From assembly GCA_964469555.1 (NCBI GenBank), contig CAYYAQ010000216.1, positions 1-7,069 on the forward strand: a DNA stretch of 7,069 nucleotides, written 5' to 3'. The translations under genes were made by a program, and so were the position numbers. The notes beneath the pieces were generated by a model. It was not told the DNA's origin, did not search any database, and saw nothing but the letters and a program-made list of their open reading frames with translations. Every line of letters begins with the position of its first letter. Within the stretch, counting starts at the first letter, position 1. Shown here one piece after another: positions 1-6,413 of the stretch. The stretch comes from CAYYAQ01 sp964469555. GTDB lineage: Bacteria > Planctomycetota > UBA1135 > UBA2386.

Positions 1-17
1 AACCGGTTCGGGGTCGT
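1..17 (-). terminator. right half of a GC-rich hairpin, cut by the window edge; possible hyuB terminator
   Basis: The first bases read AACCGGTT followed by CGGGGTCGT. The 13-mer GGTTCGGGGTCGT at 5-17 is identical to 1708-1720, which is the right arm of a complete hairpin. If the missing left side carries ACGACCCCG, this is the same kind of structure and would lie about 55 bases past the hyuB stop, where a terminator is expected. The missing arm is inferred, because the window starts inside the element. Confidence 0.35.
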
Positions 18-71
18 ACGATATCGCGCACGCGGTGCACAAGAAAACGAGACCTACCGCTACGAGATTCC

Positions 72-1619
72 TCATCGCTTCCCCCAACCACCGCCGCCCG
101 GGGTCTCGACACGCAGCACATCGTCGCTACGCAGATCGGTCGAGCCCTTCGAAGCGAGCCTTCTGGTCCTCCCATCCCGCGTCAACTGGATGCGTCCCGT
201 CTTGCCCTCAGCGCCACCACGAAGGCCGGGTGGACCTTCCTCGTGTCGGTCGGCGAACACCGAAGCGACAGCCGGGGCGAGGAGCCGGAGTTCCTTGACG
301 ATGCCGTCGCCGCCGCGGTGCTTACCACGACCGCCAGAGTTCCGCCGAATCGTCAGCGAACACACCTCGACAGGGTACTGCTGTTCGAGTTCTTCGACCG
401 GCGTATTCCGGGTGTTCGTCATGTGCGTCTGCACGCCGGATACTCCGGAGACTTTCGGGCCAGCGCCGGCGCCGCCGGGCAGGGTCTCGTAGAACGTGAA
501 CTCCCGGTTGCCCAGGGTGAGGTTGCTCATCGTGCCAGCCGAGGCAGCGGGGATGATGTCGGGCAATGCACGCGACAGGGCCGAGAGCGCCACGTCGACG
601 AGCCGCTGGCTAGTCTCGACGTTGCCCCCCGCGACCGGAGCGGGCGGGCGCGGATCGACGATCGAGCCCCGGTCGGTCTTGATCTCGATGCGACGAAAGA
701 GACCCTCGTTCGTGGGCAGTCGCCCAGGACACAGACACCGCAGCACGTACACGCACGCGGAGAGCACGATGCTGCGGTTCGCGTTGATCCCTCCGGCGGC
801 CTCGGGCGAGGACCCGCGAAAATCGAAGAGGAGTCGACCGCCGCGATTCCGCACGGAGAGTCGGATCGTGAACGGGCCGTTGCCCATGCCGTCGTCCGCC
901 ATGCGATCTTCGGCTTTGAACTCGCCCTTTGGGATCTTCGCGATCACTGACGCGGCGATCCGCTCGCTGTAGTCCATCAAGTGGCCGCAGTACGCCTTCG
1001 TCGTGGACAATCCGTGTTCGTCGACGAGCTTCGCCATCCGCCGCTCGGCGAGGAGAAGCGACGCGTCCTGGGCCTGGAAGTCGACGAGCCGCTCCCCCGG
1101 AGCCCGGACGTTCGCGATGAGAAGCGTGACGATGTCGCGGTTGTGGCCATCCGCCGTGCGCCACTTGATCGGTGGAATCACGAGCCCCTCGGCGATCAGG
1201 TCCGCGGCGACACCCATCGAACCCGGCACCGAGCCGCCGATGTCCGCGTGATGCGCGCGGTTCACCGCGAAGAACCTCGGGCGCCGCTTGGAGTCGAGGA
1301 AGATCGGACGGACCATCGTCACGTCGGGCAGGTGGGTTCCACCTGCGTACGGATCGTTCAGGATCGCGACGTCACCGGGTTCGAAATCGAGTGCCGCGAC
1401 GGCGGCGCGCACGGAGTCTGCGGCGCTGCCGAGGTGTACGGGGATGTGCGCCGCCTGGGCGACGAGCCGCGCCTCCGCGTCGAAGAGTGCGCAGGAGAAG
1501 TCGAGCCGTTCGCGGATGTTCGGGCTGATCGCGGTGCGCCGCAGCAGGGCACCGCTCTCCTCGCACACCGCAGCGAGAAGGTGCTGGAACACTTCCAGAC
1601 GAACGGGATCGACGGCCAT
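72..1619 (-). CDS. hyuB: hydantoinase B / oxoprolinase family protein (HyuB-type subunit)
   Basis: This 515-residue protein is full length for the HyuB family, which forms the beta subunit of ATP-dependent N-methylhydantoinase, 5-oxoprolinase and acetone-carboxylase-like enzymes. It normally pairs with a HyuA ATPase subunit to open cyclic amide or related substrates in the cytoplasm. Family blocks visible in order are the N-terminal DPVRLEVFQHLL, NDPYAGGTHLPD (residues 88-99), HHADIGG (123-129), GGINANRS (276-283), ETLPGGAGAG (378-387), MTNTRNTPVEELE (400-412) and the typical end ETPGGGGWG (505-513). The ATG at 1619 gives the standard family N-terminus; a weak AAGAGAA lies just upstream. No hyuA is in the window: the upstream neighbour is an unrelated secreted protein 120 bases away, so a partner would have to lie past the left edge or elsewhere. 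The exact substrate cannot be read from the sequence. Confidence 0.93.
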   Translation of the reverse strand: MAVDPVRLEVFQHLLAAVCEESGALLRRTAISPNIRERLDFSCALFDAEARLVAQAAHIPVHLGSAADSVRAAVAALDFEPGDVAILNDPYAGGTHLPDVTMVRPIFLDSKRRPRFFAVNRAHHADIGGSVPGSMGVAADLIAEGLVIPPIKWRTADGHNRDIVTLLIANVRAPGERLVDFQAQDASLLLAERRMAKLVDEHGLSTTKAYCGHLMDYSERIAASVIAKIPKGEFKAEDRMADDGMGNGPFTIRLSVRNRGGRLLFDFRGSSPEAAGGINANRSIVLSACVYVLRCLCPGRLPTNEGLFRRIEIKTDRGSIVDPRPPAPVAGGNVETSQRLVDVALSALSRALPDIIPAASAGTMSNLTLGNREFTFYETLPGGAGAGPKVSGVSGVQTHMTNTRNTPVEELEQQYPVEVCSLTIRRNSGGRGKHRGGDGIVKELRLLAPAVASVFADRHEEGPPGLRGGAEGKTGRIQLTRDGRTRRLASKGSTDLRSDDVLRVETPGGGGWGKR

Positions 1620-1690
1620 GGTTCTCTTGTACCGACCATCGGGCGGATCCGGAATCGATACTCCCTCTGATCCCAGGAGCGGTACACGAA

Positions 1691-1720
1691 ACGACCCCGG
1701 ACCGCGCGGTTCGGGGTCGT
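1691..1720 (-). terminator. hairpin terminator after the RG-repeat protein gene
   Basis: ACGACCCCG (1691-1699) pairs perfectly with CGGGGTCGT (1712-1720). The 12-base interior can add three more pairs around a GCGC loop. It begins 20 bases past the stop of the minus-strand gene ending at 1740. On the minus strand the stem is followed by TTTCG, which is only a short T tract, so intrinsic termination is likely but may be leaky into hyuB. Confidence 0.55.
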
Positions 1721-1739
1721 CGTCAGACTCTCGACGCGA

Positions 1740-2726
1740 CTAGCCGCGACGACGACGCTCACCAGTGCCAGCGCCGGCATCGCCACCGCGGCGACGACGC
1801 TCGCCAGTACCAGCTCCACCACCGTCACCACCGTCACCACCGCGACGTCGACGACCGCCTTGCTCTCCGCCGCCACCGCGGCCACCACGGCCACTGGCGC
1901 TGCCCATGTCCGCCTGGACGCTGTCGAGAATCTTCTGGGCTTCGGCCAGCTTCCCGTCGTCGACGAGATCCTGGATCTTGTCGAGCTTGGCTTCGAGCTT
2001 GTCAGCCTGGTCGGCCTGGCCGCGCTGCGCCATGAAGTCGATCATGCGCTCCATGCCGGTCACGAAGGTATCGACAGCCTTCTTGGCGTCTTCCTTGCTC
2101 ATGGCCGCGATCTTCGGAATCGTCGTACCACCACCGCCACCTCGACCTCCGCGGCTACCACCGCGACCACCGCGACTTCCACGACCGCCCTGTTGGCCAC
2201 CACGTCCACCGCGGCTGAAGCCACCGCGACTGGAACCACCGCGACTGAAACCACCGCGGCCGCCGGAGCGGCGCATGGCGCTGCCGATGCGACTCGACTC
2301 GGCATCATCACCGCCGTCGCGAGCACTCGACATCGCGTCGCGCAGTTTGGCGTTCAGTTTCTCGTCTGGCTGCGGGCGGCTGCGCCGCGCTTCGCTCACG
2401 GCCTTCTCGGTCGTCGTGATCAGGTCGTTGTGCTTCTTCGCGAACGCGCGAGCGCCGGCGACGTCGCCCGTGGCGTAGAACAGCACGATGGCGTTCGCCG
2501 CGGCCTTGCCGGCCAGCTTGTGGCCCGGGTTCGCCGCGAGGAAGCTCTGGTAGAGGCCGAGAGCCTTCTTCGTTGCCTCGGCGGACCGGCTCTGGTCCTT
2601 GTCGAGGAAGTAGGCCTTGTAGAACGTAGCGGCACCGCCGGTGCTCGCTGCCTTGACGTCACCGCTTTCCTGGGCCATCAAAGGCAACGCCAGGGACGCG
2701 AGGACGAGGGTGCTGCGGATGAACAT
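1740..2726 (-). CDS. secreted Gly/Arg-rich (RGG-repeat) protein, function unknown
   Basis: This 328-residue protein is not one I recognise. Residues 1-18 form a typical Sec signal peptide (short Arg-containing start, hydrophobic core, MA-Q cleavage site), so the mature protein should be exported. Residues 32-100 look like TPR-type helical hairpins (YKAYF, LYQSFLAANPGHKLAGKAAANAIVL is the kind of pattern), followed by a charged helical linker. Residues 153-200 are an RGG/SRGG tract, 204-275 an amphipathic, probably coiled-coil helical segment rich in Lys, Asp and Gln, and 279-328 a second tract with a 14-residue tandem repeat containing GERRRRG. A Shine-Dalgarno-like AAGAGGA lies at 2743-2737, ten bases before the ATG. 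The repetitive parts are also repetitive in DNA, so their length is likely variable. RGG tracts bind RNA or polyanions in other proteins; whether that applies outside the cell here is unknown. Confidence 0.85.
   Translation of the reverse strand: MFIRSTLVLASLALPLMAQESGDVKAASTGGAATFYKAYFLDKDQSRSAEATKKALGLYQSFLAANPGHKLAGKAAANAIVLFYATGDVAGARAFAKKHNDLITTTEKAVSEARRSRPQPDEKLNAKLRDAMSSARDGGDDAESSRIGSAMRRSGGRGGFSRGGSSRGGFSRGGRGGQQGGRGSRGGRGGSRGGRGGGGGTTIPKIAAMSKEDAKKAVDTFVTGMERMIDFMAQRGQADQADKLEAKLDKIQDLVDDGKLAEAQKILDSVQADMGSASGRGGRGGGGEQGGRRRRGGDGGDGGGAGTGERRRRGGDAGAGTGERRRRG
1751..1814 (-). repeat. 42-base tandem repeat inside the RG-rich C-terminus
   Basis: The 22-base segments at 1751-1772 and 1793-1814 differ at only two positions (A/G and G/A) and are spaced 42 bases apart, that is 14 codons. 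They encode the repeated TGERRRRG units at the end of the secreted RG-rich protein. The period is a multiple of three, so copy-number change would keep the frame. Confidence 0.8.
2215..2259 (-). repeat. 15-base tandem repeat (three units) encoding SRGG[FS]
   Basis: Three consecutive 15-base units (2215-2229, 2230-2244, 2245-2259) of the form CTGRARCCACCGCGR differ from one another by one to three bases. On the coding (minus) strand they give SRGGF, SRGGS and SRGGF in the first RGG tract of the secreted protein. They are a likely site of slippage-driven length change. Confidence 0.8.
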
Positions 2727-2861
2727 GATCGGGTTATCCTCTTCTTGGATTGAGTGCTTCGGTAAAGATAAGTATGACGCCAGCGACCACAGGGAATCGA
2801 CCGGCGCCGCGTAAAGGGGATGTCACTCCAGGGGAAATCCAAGGGAACGTCGGCGAAGTGA

Positions 2862-2890
2862 TTGGCAAAAACGGGTTCGAGACCTATTTT
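2862..2890 (+). promoter_or_regulatory. sigma70-type promoter candidate
   Basis: TTGGCA (2862-2867, five of six to TTGACA) is followed after exactly 17 bases by TATTTT (2885-2890, four of six to TATAAT). Transcription would start near 2897, about 29 bases before the ATG at 2926. It sits in the 199-base gap between the minus-strand secreted protein gene and the plus-strand genes, where a rightward promoter is expected. Confidence 0.5.
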
Positions 2891-2925
2891 CGGCTGTCCG
2901 AATACACCTCGAACCCCCGTCCACC

Positions 2926-3102
2926 ATGACCAAGACAGAGCCCTCCCCCAACTCCTTGCCCGAGAACAAACCCGCCTCAGAGGCCCCTTCCAGCGCTATT
3001 CCCGACGTCACAAAGGAGCCGGAGCCCGTGCGCGAGACGCCGCCGCAAGCTCGTCATCATGACCCGTCGCCCAAGGTCGTGACCGATCCCCCGCCGGTCT
3101 GA
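2926..3102 (+). CDS. possible 58-residue Pro/Glu-rich peptide
   Basis: An ATG-to-TGA frame encodes 58 residues beginning MTKTEPSPNSLPENKP and ending TDPPPV. It is very rich in Pro, Glu, Ser and Lys, has no hydrophobic segment and is probably disordered. Support for it being a gene is the promoter-like site 36 bases upstream, a hairpin eight bases after the stop, and the lack of any other gene here. There is no clear Shine-Dalgarno site, and I recognise no homologue. It precedes the membrane protein gene by 55 bases on the same strand and could be co-transcribed with it. It could equally be chance in GC-rich DNA. Confidence 0.35.
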   Translation: MTKTEPSPNSLPENKPASEAPSSAIPDVTKEPEPVRETPPQARHHDPSPKVVTDPPPV

Positions 3103-3110
3103 CCTTTGAT

Positions 3111-3123
3111 CCCCGGACCGGGG
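3111..3123 (+). terminator. short GC hairpin after the Pro/Glu-rich frame
   Basis: CCCCG (3111-3115) pairs with CGGGG (3119-3123) around a GAC loop, starting eight bases past the TGA at 3102. No T tract follows, so it may be a weak attenuator or nothing at all. Its first ten bases, CCCCGGACCG, match the hairpin at 1695-1704. Confidence 0.25.
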
Positions 3124-3157
3124 CAGAGACTCGCCGAGTCGCCGATAGACTCAGGCC

Positions 3158-4525
3158 ATGCGTGGTTGGGCCATCGGACTCCTCGTGGTCGTGCTCGGGG
3201 TAGGCGTCTGGATGCTTGAACCCTGGGCGGACGACACCCCGGAACTGGGCGATCCCGGAGAAGCCGAGGCAGAGGCCAAGGTCCCGGAGGGCGAAGCGGA
3301 GCCGCTGTCGTCCTCGATCGAGCGTACCCAGGCGAATCCTGAGCGCGACATCTCCGAGACCGGGAAGCCGTTCACCGTCTTGGTCGAGTTGGTCGCCTAC
3401 GTCGTCGACCGGCGCGGCGTCGAGGAGAAACGACTCGACGGATTCCAGTTCCGGTTGTCGGACGGATACGGAACGGAGATCACGAGAGCCGACGCCGTCG
3501 ACAGTGGACACAAACTGCGGCTCGGGGTCGGGTCGTACGTCCTGCACGTCGCGATGGGCAAGAAGATCGCGCCGACGCCCGCGCGCTTCACGATCACCGC
3601 GGAGAGTAAGCCCGTCGCGCTGCGTTTCCCCTTCAGCGACGCCGAAGCAGTGCTGTCCCTCGAGGTGCTGGACGTGATGACGAAGAGCCGCATCGAGAAC
3701 TACCGGGTCACTGTCGTGACTCACGTCCCCGGCGAATCACAGCCCAAGACCCGCTTCGTGCCCCGAGCCGAGAGCAATCCGCTGCCGATCGCGAGCGCCC
3801 GGGGCCACAAGCTCGTCGTCAAGGTCGAAGCGATGGGATTCGACCCGGCGGAGCCGCTGATGGTCTCGTTCGACGGCACGGCGGACAAGATCGAACGTCA
3901 GGTGTTCCTGACGCCGAGCATGAAGTTCGCCGGCGTCGAGTTCCACGTGACGAACGAAGCGGGCCAGGCCATCCCCCACCTGGCGGTTCTCACGGAGCAG
4001 AAGTCCGACAACTCCTTCAAGGAACTGTGGCGTCGCCGCAAGAGTGATCCAGAGGGCGTCTACAAGCTCCCGGGTTTGGCGCCGGGCGTGTATCGGACCG
4101 AGCTCCAGTCGGTGGATGGCGAGGGCATCCCGACGATGTACCTCGCCCACCGCTTCGAGTTCCACTTGACCGGCAACGGGCACATCCGCGAGCCCGTCGT
4201 CCTGAAGCCCGGCGGCATGATCGAACTCCGCCTGACGGACTCGGGAGGGAACTCGATCGGCAGGAACGTGGCGATCGAACTCACGCACCCGGACGGCAAG
4301 GTGCGCGAGAGCGTGTGGCGCCCCATCGTCGACGGCAAAGCAGACCCGAAAGCGATTCTCAGCGCCGACCACCTCGGACGCGACGGACACGCGCGCCTCG
4401 ATCGGTCCCTTCCCCCGGGCCTGTACAAGATCACGTTGCGATGGGAAGACGGTCCAGCGGTGGTAGTCCACGTGACCTTGCACGCCGGGGACGTGTACGT
4501 GCTGAATCGCCAACTGTCGAAGTAG
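3158..4525 (+). CDS. membrane-anchored protein with carboxypeptidase-regulatory-like (Ig-fold) domains
   Basis: This 455-residue protein has an N-terminal hydrophobic helix (about residues 4-20) with one preceding Arg and acidic residues after it, which predicts a single-pass anchor or uncleaved signal with the rest outside the cytoplasm. Residues 24-50 are a Glu/Ala/Pro-rich linker. From about 72 onward the sequence alternates short beta strands and turns. Two stretches look like CarboxypepD_reg/Ig-type modules: 258-318, with EFHVTNEAGQ and later YKLPGLAPGVYRTEL, and 353-452, with IELRLTDSGGNSI and later ARLDRSLPPGLYKITLRW. The paired [LR]PGxY signature marks this fold. No catalytic motif is visible, so a binding, adhesion or structural role is likely but not shown. 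The ATG at 3158 is preceded by TAGACT (3146-3151), which could be a -10 box giving a leaderless message; there is no good Shine-Dalgarno site. The stop lies 5 bp from that of the converging alcohol dehydrogenase gene. Confidence 0.85.
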   Translation: MRGWAIGLLVVVLGVGVWMLEPWADDTPELGDPGEAEAEAKVPEGEAEPLSSSIERTQANPERDISETGKPFTVLVELVAYVVDRRGVEEKRLDGFQFRLSDGYGTEITRADAVDSGHKLRLGVGSYVLHVAMGKKIAPTPARFTITAESKPVALRFPFSDAEAVLSLEVLDVMTKSRIENYRVTVVTHVPGESQPKTRFVPRAESNPLPIASARGHKLVVKVEAMGFDPAEPLMVSFDGTADKIERQVFLTPSMKFAGVEFHVTNEAGQAIPHLAVLTEQKSDNSFKELWRRRKSDPEGVYKLPGLAPGVYRTELQSVDGEGIPTMYLAHRFEFHLTGNGHIREPVVLKPGGMIELRLTDSGGNSIGRNVAIELTHPDGKVRESVWRPIVDGKADPKAILSADHLGRDGHARLDRSLPPGLYKITLRWEDGPAVVVHVTLHAGDVYVLNRQLSK

Positions 4526-4530
4526 CCGCG

Positions 4531-5571
4531 TCAGAAGCGATCGATCACGGTCACGCCGGCGTCCACGAACGCCTCCTGACTCACGAGCAATTCGACGGCT
4601 TCCGCGAGACCCACGCGACGCCCTACGAGCTTCGCCGGATCCATGGCACCGCTCGCAATCAGGTCGAGCATCTCCGGATACACGTGGGCCTGCATGCCGT
4701 GCGACCCGCGCAGCTCGAGCTCGTGGGCGACCACGCGGTCCATCGGCACGGGGGGAGTGCTATCGCCCGCGACCAGCAGCCCGACCTGAACGTGGCGCCC
4801 GCGCCGTCGCAAGCTGTCGATCGAGTTGCGCATCGTGGCGGCGCTGCCGAGCGCGTCGATGGACGCGTGCGCCCCGCCGCCGGTGAGGTCGGAAACGGTC
4901 GACGCCATGTCCTCGACCTGGTCGGCGCGCAGCGTCTGGGCGGCGCCGATCGATCGAGCGAACGCGAGCTTGTCGTCGTCGACGTCGATGGCGAGCACGA
5001 GGACGCCGCGGGACGCCGCGATCATCACTGCCGAAAGCCCGACGCCACCGCAACCGTGCACAGCGAGCCACTCTCCAGACGCGGATCGCGCCTGCGCGAC
5101 GACCGCGCGGTAGGAGGTCGCGAACCGGCACCCGAGCGACGCAGCCGTGACGAAGTCCAGCAATTCGGGAAGGGCGACGAGGTTCGTGTCCGCGTAGCGC
5201 AGCGCGACGAACTCCGCGAAGGCACCCCAGTGGGTGAAGCCGGGTTGCTCCTGGTTCGGGCAGACCTGCTGATTGCCGGTTCCACACTCGCTGCACGCGC
5301 CGCATCCGCAGATGAACGGAACCGTCACCCGATCACCCACCTTCCACTGCCGCACGTCGGCGCCGACCGCGGCGATGACCCCCGCCAACTCGTGGCCGGG
5401 GACGTGAGGTAGCGTGACATCCGCGTCGTGTCCCATCCAACCGTGCCAATCGCTCCGGCACACACCATTCGCACGAACCTCGACGACGACCCCGTCGAGC
5501 GCGGGTGTCGGGTCGGGGAGGGACTCGACCGAAATCGGCCCTTCGAACTCTCGGTAGATCGCAGCCTTCAC
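4531..5571 (-). CDS. zinc-dependent alcohol dehydrogenase, medium-chain (MDR) family
   Basis: This is a complete 346-residue NAD(P)-dependent MDR alcohol dehydrogenase, cytoplasmic, converting alcohols and aldehydes or ketones. Residues follow the GTG at 5571: C38 in GVCRSDWH, H60-E61 in GHE and C148 are the expected catalytic zinc ligands. C90, C93, C96 and C104 (spacing 2, 2, 7) are the structural zinc ligands. The Rossmann motif GCGGVG is at 173-178, and D196 at the end of the second beta strand suggests NAD over NADP. The frame stays open to another GTG at 5643, but the family N-terminus KAAIYREF begins right after the GTG at 5571, and the extra 24 residues look like translated promoter DNA. 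The gene diverges from the Lhr-like remnant and converges on the membrane protein gene. The substrate cannot be told from sequence alone. Confidence 0.93.
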   Translation of the reverse strand: MKAAIYREFEGPISVESLPDPTPALDGVVVEVRANGVCRSDWHGWMGHDADVTLPHVPGHELAGVIAAVGADVRQWKVGDRVTVPFICGCGACSECGTGNQQVCPNQEQPGFTHWGAFAEFVALRYADTNLVALPELLDFVTAASLGCRFATSYRAVVAQARSASGEWLAVHGCGGVGLSAVMIAASRGVLVLAIDVDDDKLAFARSIGAAQTLRADQVEDMASTVSDLTGGGAHASIDALGSAATMRNSIDSLRRRGRHVQVGLLVAGDSTPPVPMDRVVAHELELRGSHGMQAHVYPEMLDLIASGAMDPAKLVGRRVGLAEAVELLVSQEAFVDAGVTVIDRF

Positions 5572-5610
5572 GACCGGAGCGTACGGGAACCAAGCGCCCA
5601 CACCAACACG

Positions 5611-5626
5611 CCACCGTATAGTGTGG
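5611..5626 (+). promoter_or_regulatory. possible promoter/operator between divergent genes
   Basis: The 65-base gap between the alcohol dehydrogenase start and the Lhr-like remnant holds CCACCGTATAGTGTGG, an imperfect 16-base palindrome (12 of 16 positions pair). It contains TATAGT at 5617-5622, five of six to the -10 consensus, 14 bases before the ATG at 5637. No matching -35 box is visible at the right distance. A rightward promoter serving the remnant and the Nudix gene is plausible. Confidence 0.3.
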
Positions 5627-5636
5627 GTCGCATTCG

Positions 5637-5852
5637 ATGGCACTCTCGAGCTTCCACCCCACCGCCCGCCGCTGGTTCGAGTCCCGACTCGGGAATCCGA
5701 CGTTGCCGCAGGTCGCGTTGGTTCGCAAGATCCGCAACCGAGACGAATCGCCGCTGACCGTCGCGGCGGCAGACCCGCTCAATCTGCGGGGTATCCTCAC
5801 GCCGGACGAACGCGTTTCTTCGCACACCCAGTCGTGGGTTTCAGTCCTCTGA
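5637..5852 (+). pseudogene. Lhr-type DEAD/DEAH helicase remnant (head and tail joined in frame)
   Basis: The open frame encodes 71 residues. Residues 6-25 (FHPTARRWFESRLGNPTLPQ) match the start of Lhr-type superfamily 2 helicases, where this block directly precedes the Q-motif and Walker A region. Residues 26-60 (VALVRKIRN, then TVAAADPLNLRGILTPDERV) match the extreme C-terminus of the same long family, normally more than 1,000 residues away. All helicase motifs are absent. The simplest reading is one in-frame internal deletion with the junction near 5709-5715. The last eleven residues no longer resemble the family. The frame begins at an ATG without a clear Shine-Dalgarno site and ends 12 bases before the Nudix start. 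Family assignment rests on my recognition of both ends; a small expressed protein is possible. Confidence 0.68.
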
Positions 5853-5864
5853 ATCGTTCGCACC

Positions 5865-6407
5865 ATGCCATCTCGTGAATCATCGCGGTTTCTCTCGACA
5901 GAGGTCCTCGTCGAAAACAAGTGGCACCGGTACTGCCGCGACCGCTTCCGCCAGACGGACGGGAGCGAGGGCGAGTACTACCACATCGACATGACGGGAG
6001 CCTGCGGGACGATCCCGCTGTTCGAGGACGGCACCACCGTGCTGCTCGAGGTCTACCGCTACGTGCTGGACGAGACGCTGTGGGAGTTCCCGATCGGCGG
6101 GATGGTGCTCGGCGACGAACCACTCGACGTGGCGAAGCGCGAGCTGGAAGAAGAAGCCGGCCTCGTCGCGAACGACTGGCAACTCCTCGGTCGCTTCGCG
6201 CCGTACAAGGGCATCTCCAACGAAATCGACTGGTTCTACGTCGCGCGAGACCTGACCTGGACCGAACAGAACCTCGAGCCGAGCGAGGAGATCAAGGTGC
6301 ACCGCATGCCATTCGAGGAGGCCCGCCGACGCTTGTTCGACCAGCCCTTGATCGACGGCCAGTCCATCGTCGGCCTCAACCTCTTCGACCGGTTCAAAAG
6401 CACGTAG
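5865..6407 (+). CDS. Nudix hydrolase, ADP-ribose pyrophosphatase-like
   Basis: This 180-residue cytoplasmic enzyme is of the usual length for ADP-ribose/nucleoside-diphosphate-sugar Nudix pyrophosphatases (NudF/YffH type), which cleave ADP-ribose to AMP and ribose phosphate with magnesium. The Nudix box spans residues 78-100: G78, then R92-E93-L94-E95-E96-E97-A98-G99-L100, with metal-binding glutamates E93, E96 and E97 present. The first Glu of the consensus (Gx5E) is replaced by D84. Preceding EVYRYVLDETLWEFPIGG (62-79) is the usual strand and loop of the ADP-ribose group, where WEFPxG matches the family's WELPAG. The start follows the Lhr-like remnant by 12 bases on the same strand, so it is probably transcribed through it. 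No good Shine-Dalgarno site is seen. The stop lies 6 bp from the end of the opposing regulator remnant. Actual substrate is not determined by sequence. Confidence 0.93.
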   Translation: MPSRESSRFLSTEVLVENKWHRYCRDRFRQTDGSEGEYYHIDMTGACGTIPLFEDGTTVLLEVYRYVLDETLWEFPIGGMVLGDEPLDVAKRELEEEAGLVANDWQLLGRFAPYKGISNEIDWFYVARDLTWTEQNLEPSEEIKVHRMPFEEARRRLFDQPLIDGQSIVGLNLFDRFKST

Positions 6408-6413
6408 ACTCTC

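Noticed and set aside
981..1670. 229-codon plus-strand frame over hyuB
   Set aside because: It is fully antisense to a gene with clear family motifs, shows Arg/Val/Glu-rich shadow composition and no recognisable domain; long antisense frames are expected at this GC content.
1740..2726. The RG-repeat region as a CRISPR array
   Set aside because: The repeats are short, contiguous, in frame and have no unique spacers; they are coding tandem repeats.
1860..2753. 297-codon plus-strand frame with Thr/Ala-rich repeats
   Set aside because: It mirrors the GC-rich repeat DNA of the secreted RG protein on the other strand, which has a signal peptide and Shine-Dalgarno site that this frame lacks.
3008..3724. 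238-codon minus-strand frame over the membrane protein start
   Set aside because: It is antisense to the transmembrane and first beta region of the plus-strand gene and has no recognisable features.
4315..5412. 365-codon plus-strand frame over the alcohol dehydrogenase
   Set aside because: It overlaps two genes with good evidence, contains no known motif, and reads as His/Arg/Asp-rich shadow sequence.
5572..5643. N-terminal 24-residue extension of the alcohol dehydrogenase from an upstream GTG
   Set aside because: The extension lacks similarity to the family, and the DNA holds a -10-like palindrome; the GTG at 5571 gives the normal N-terminus.
6405..6410. TAGACT as a promoter at the Nudix stop
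   Set aside because: It consists of the stop codon plus three bases, has no -35 match, and leads only to a 17-codon frame antisense to the remnant.
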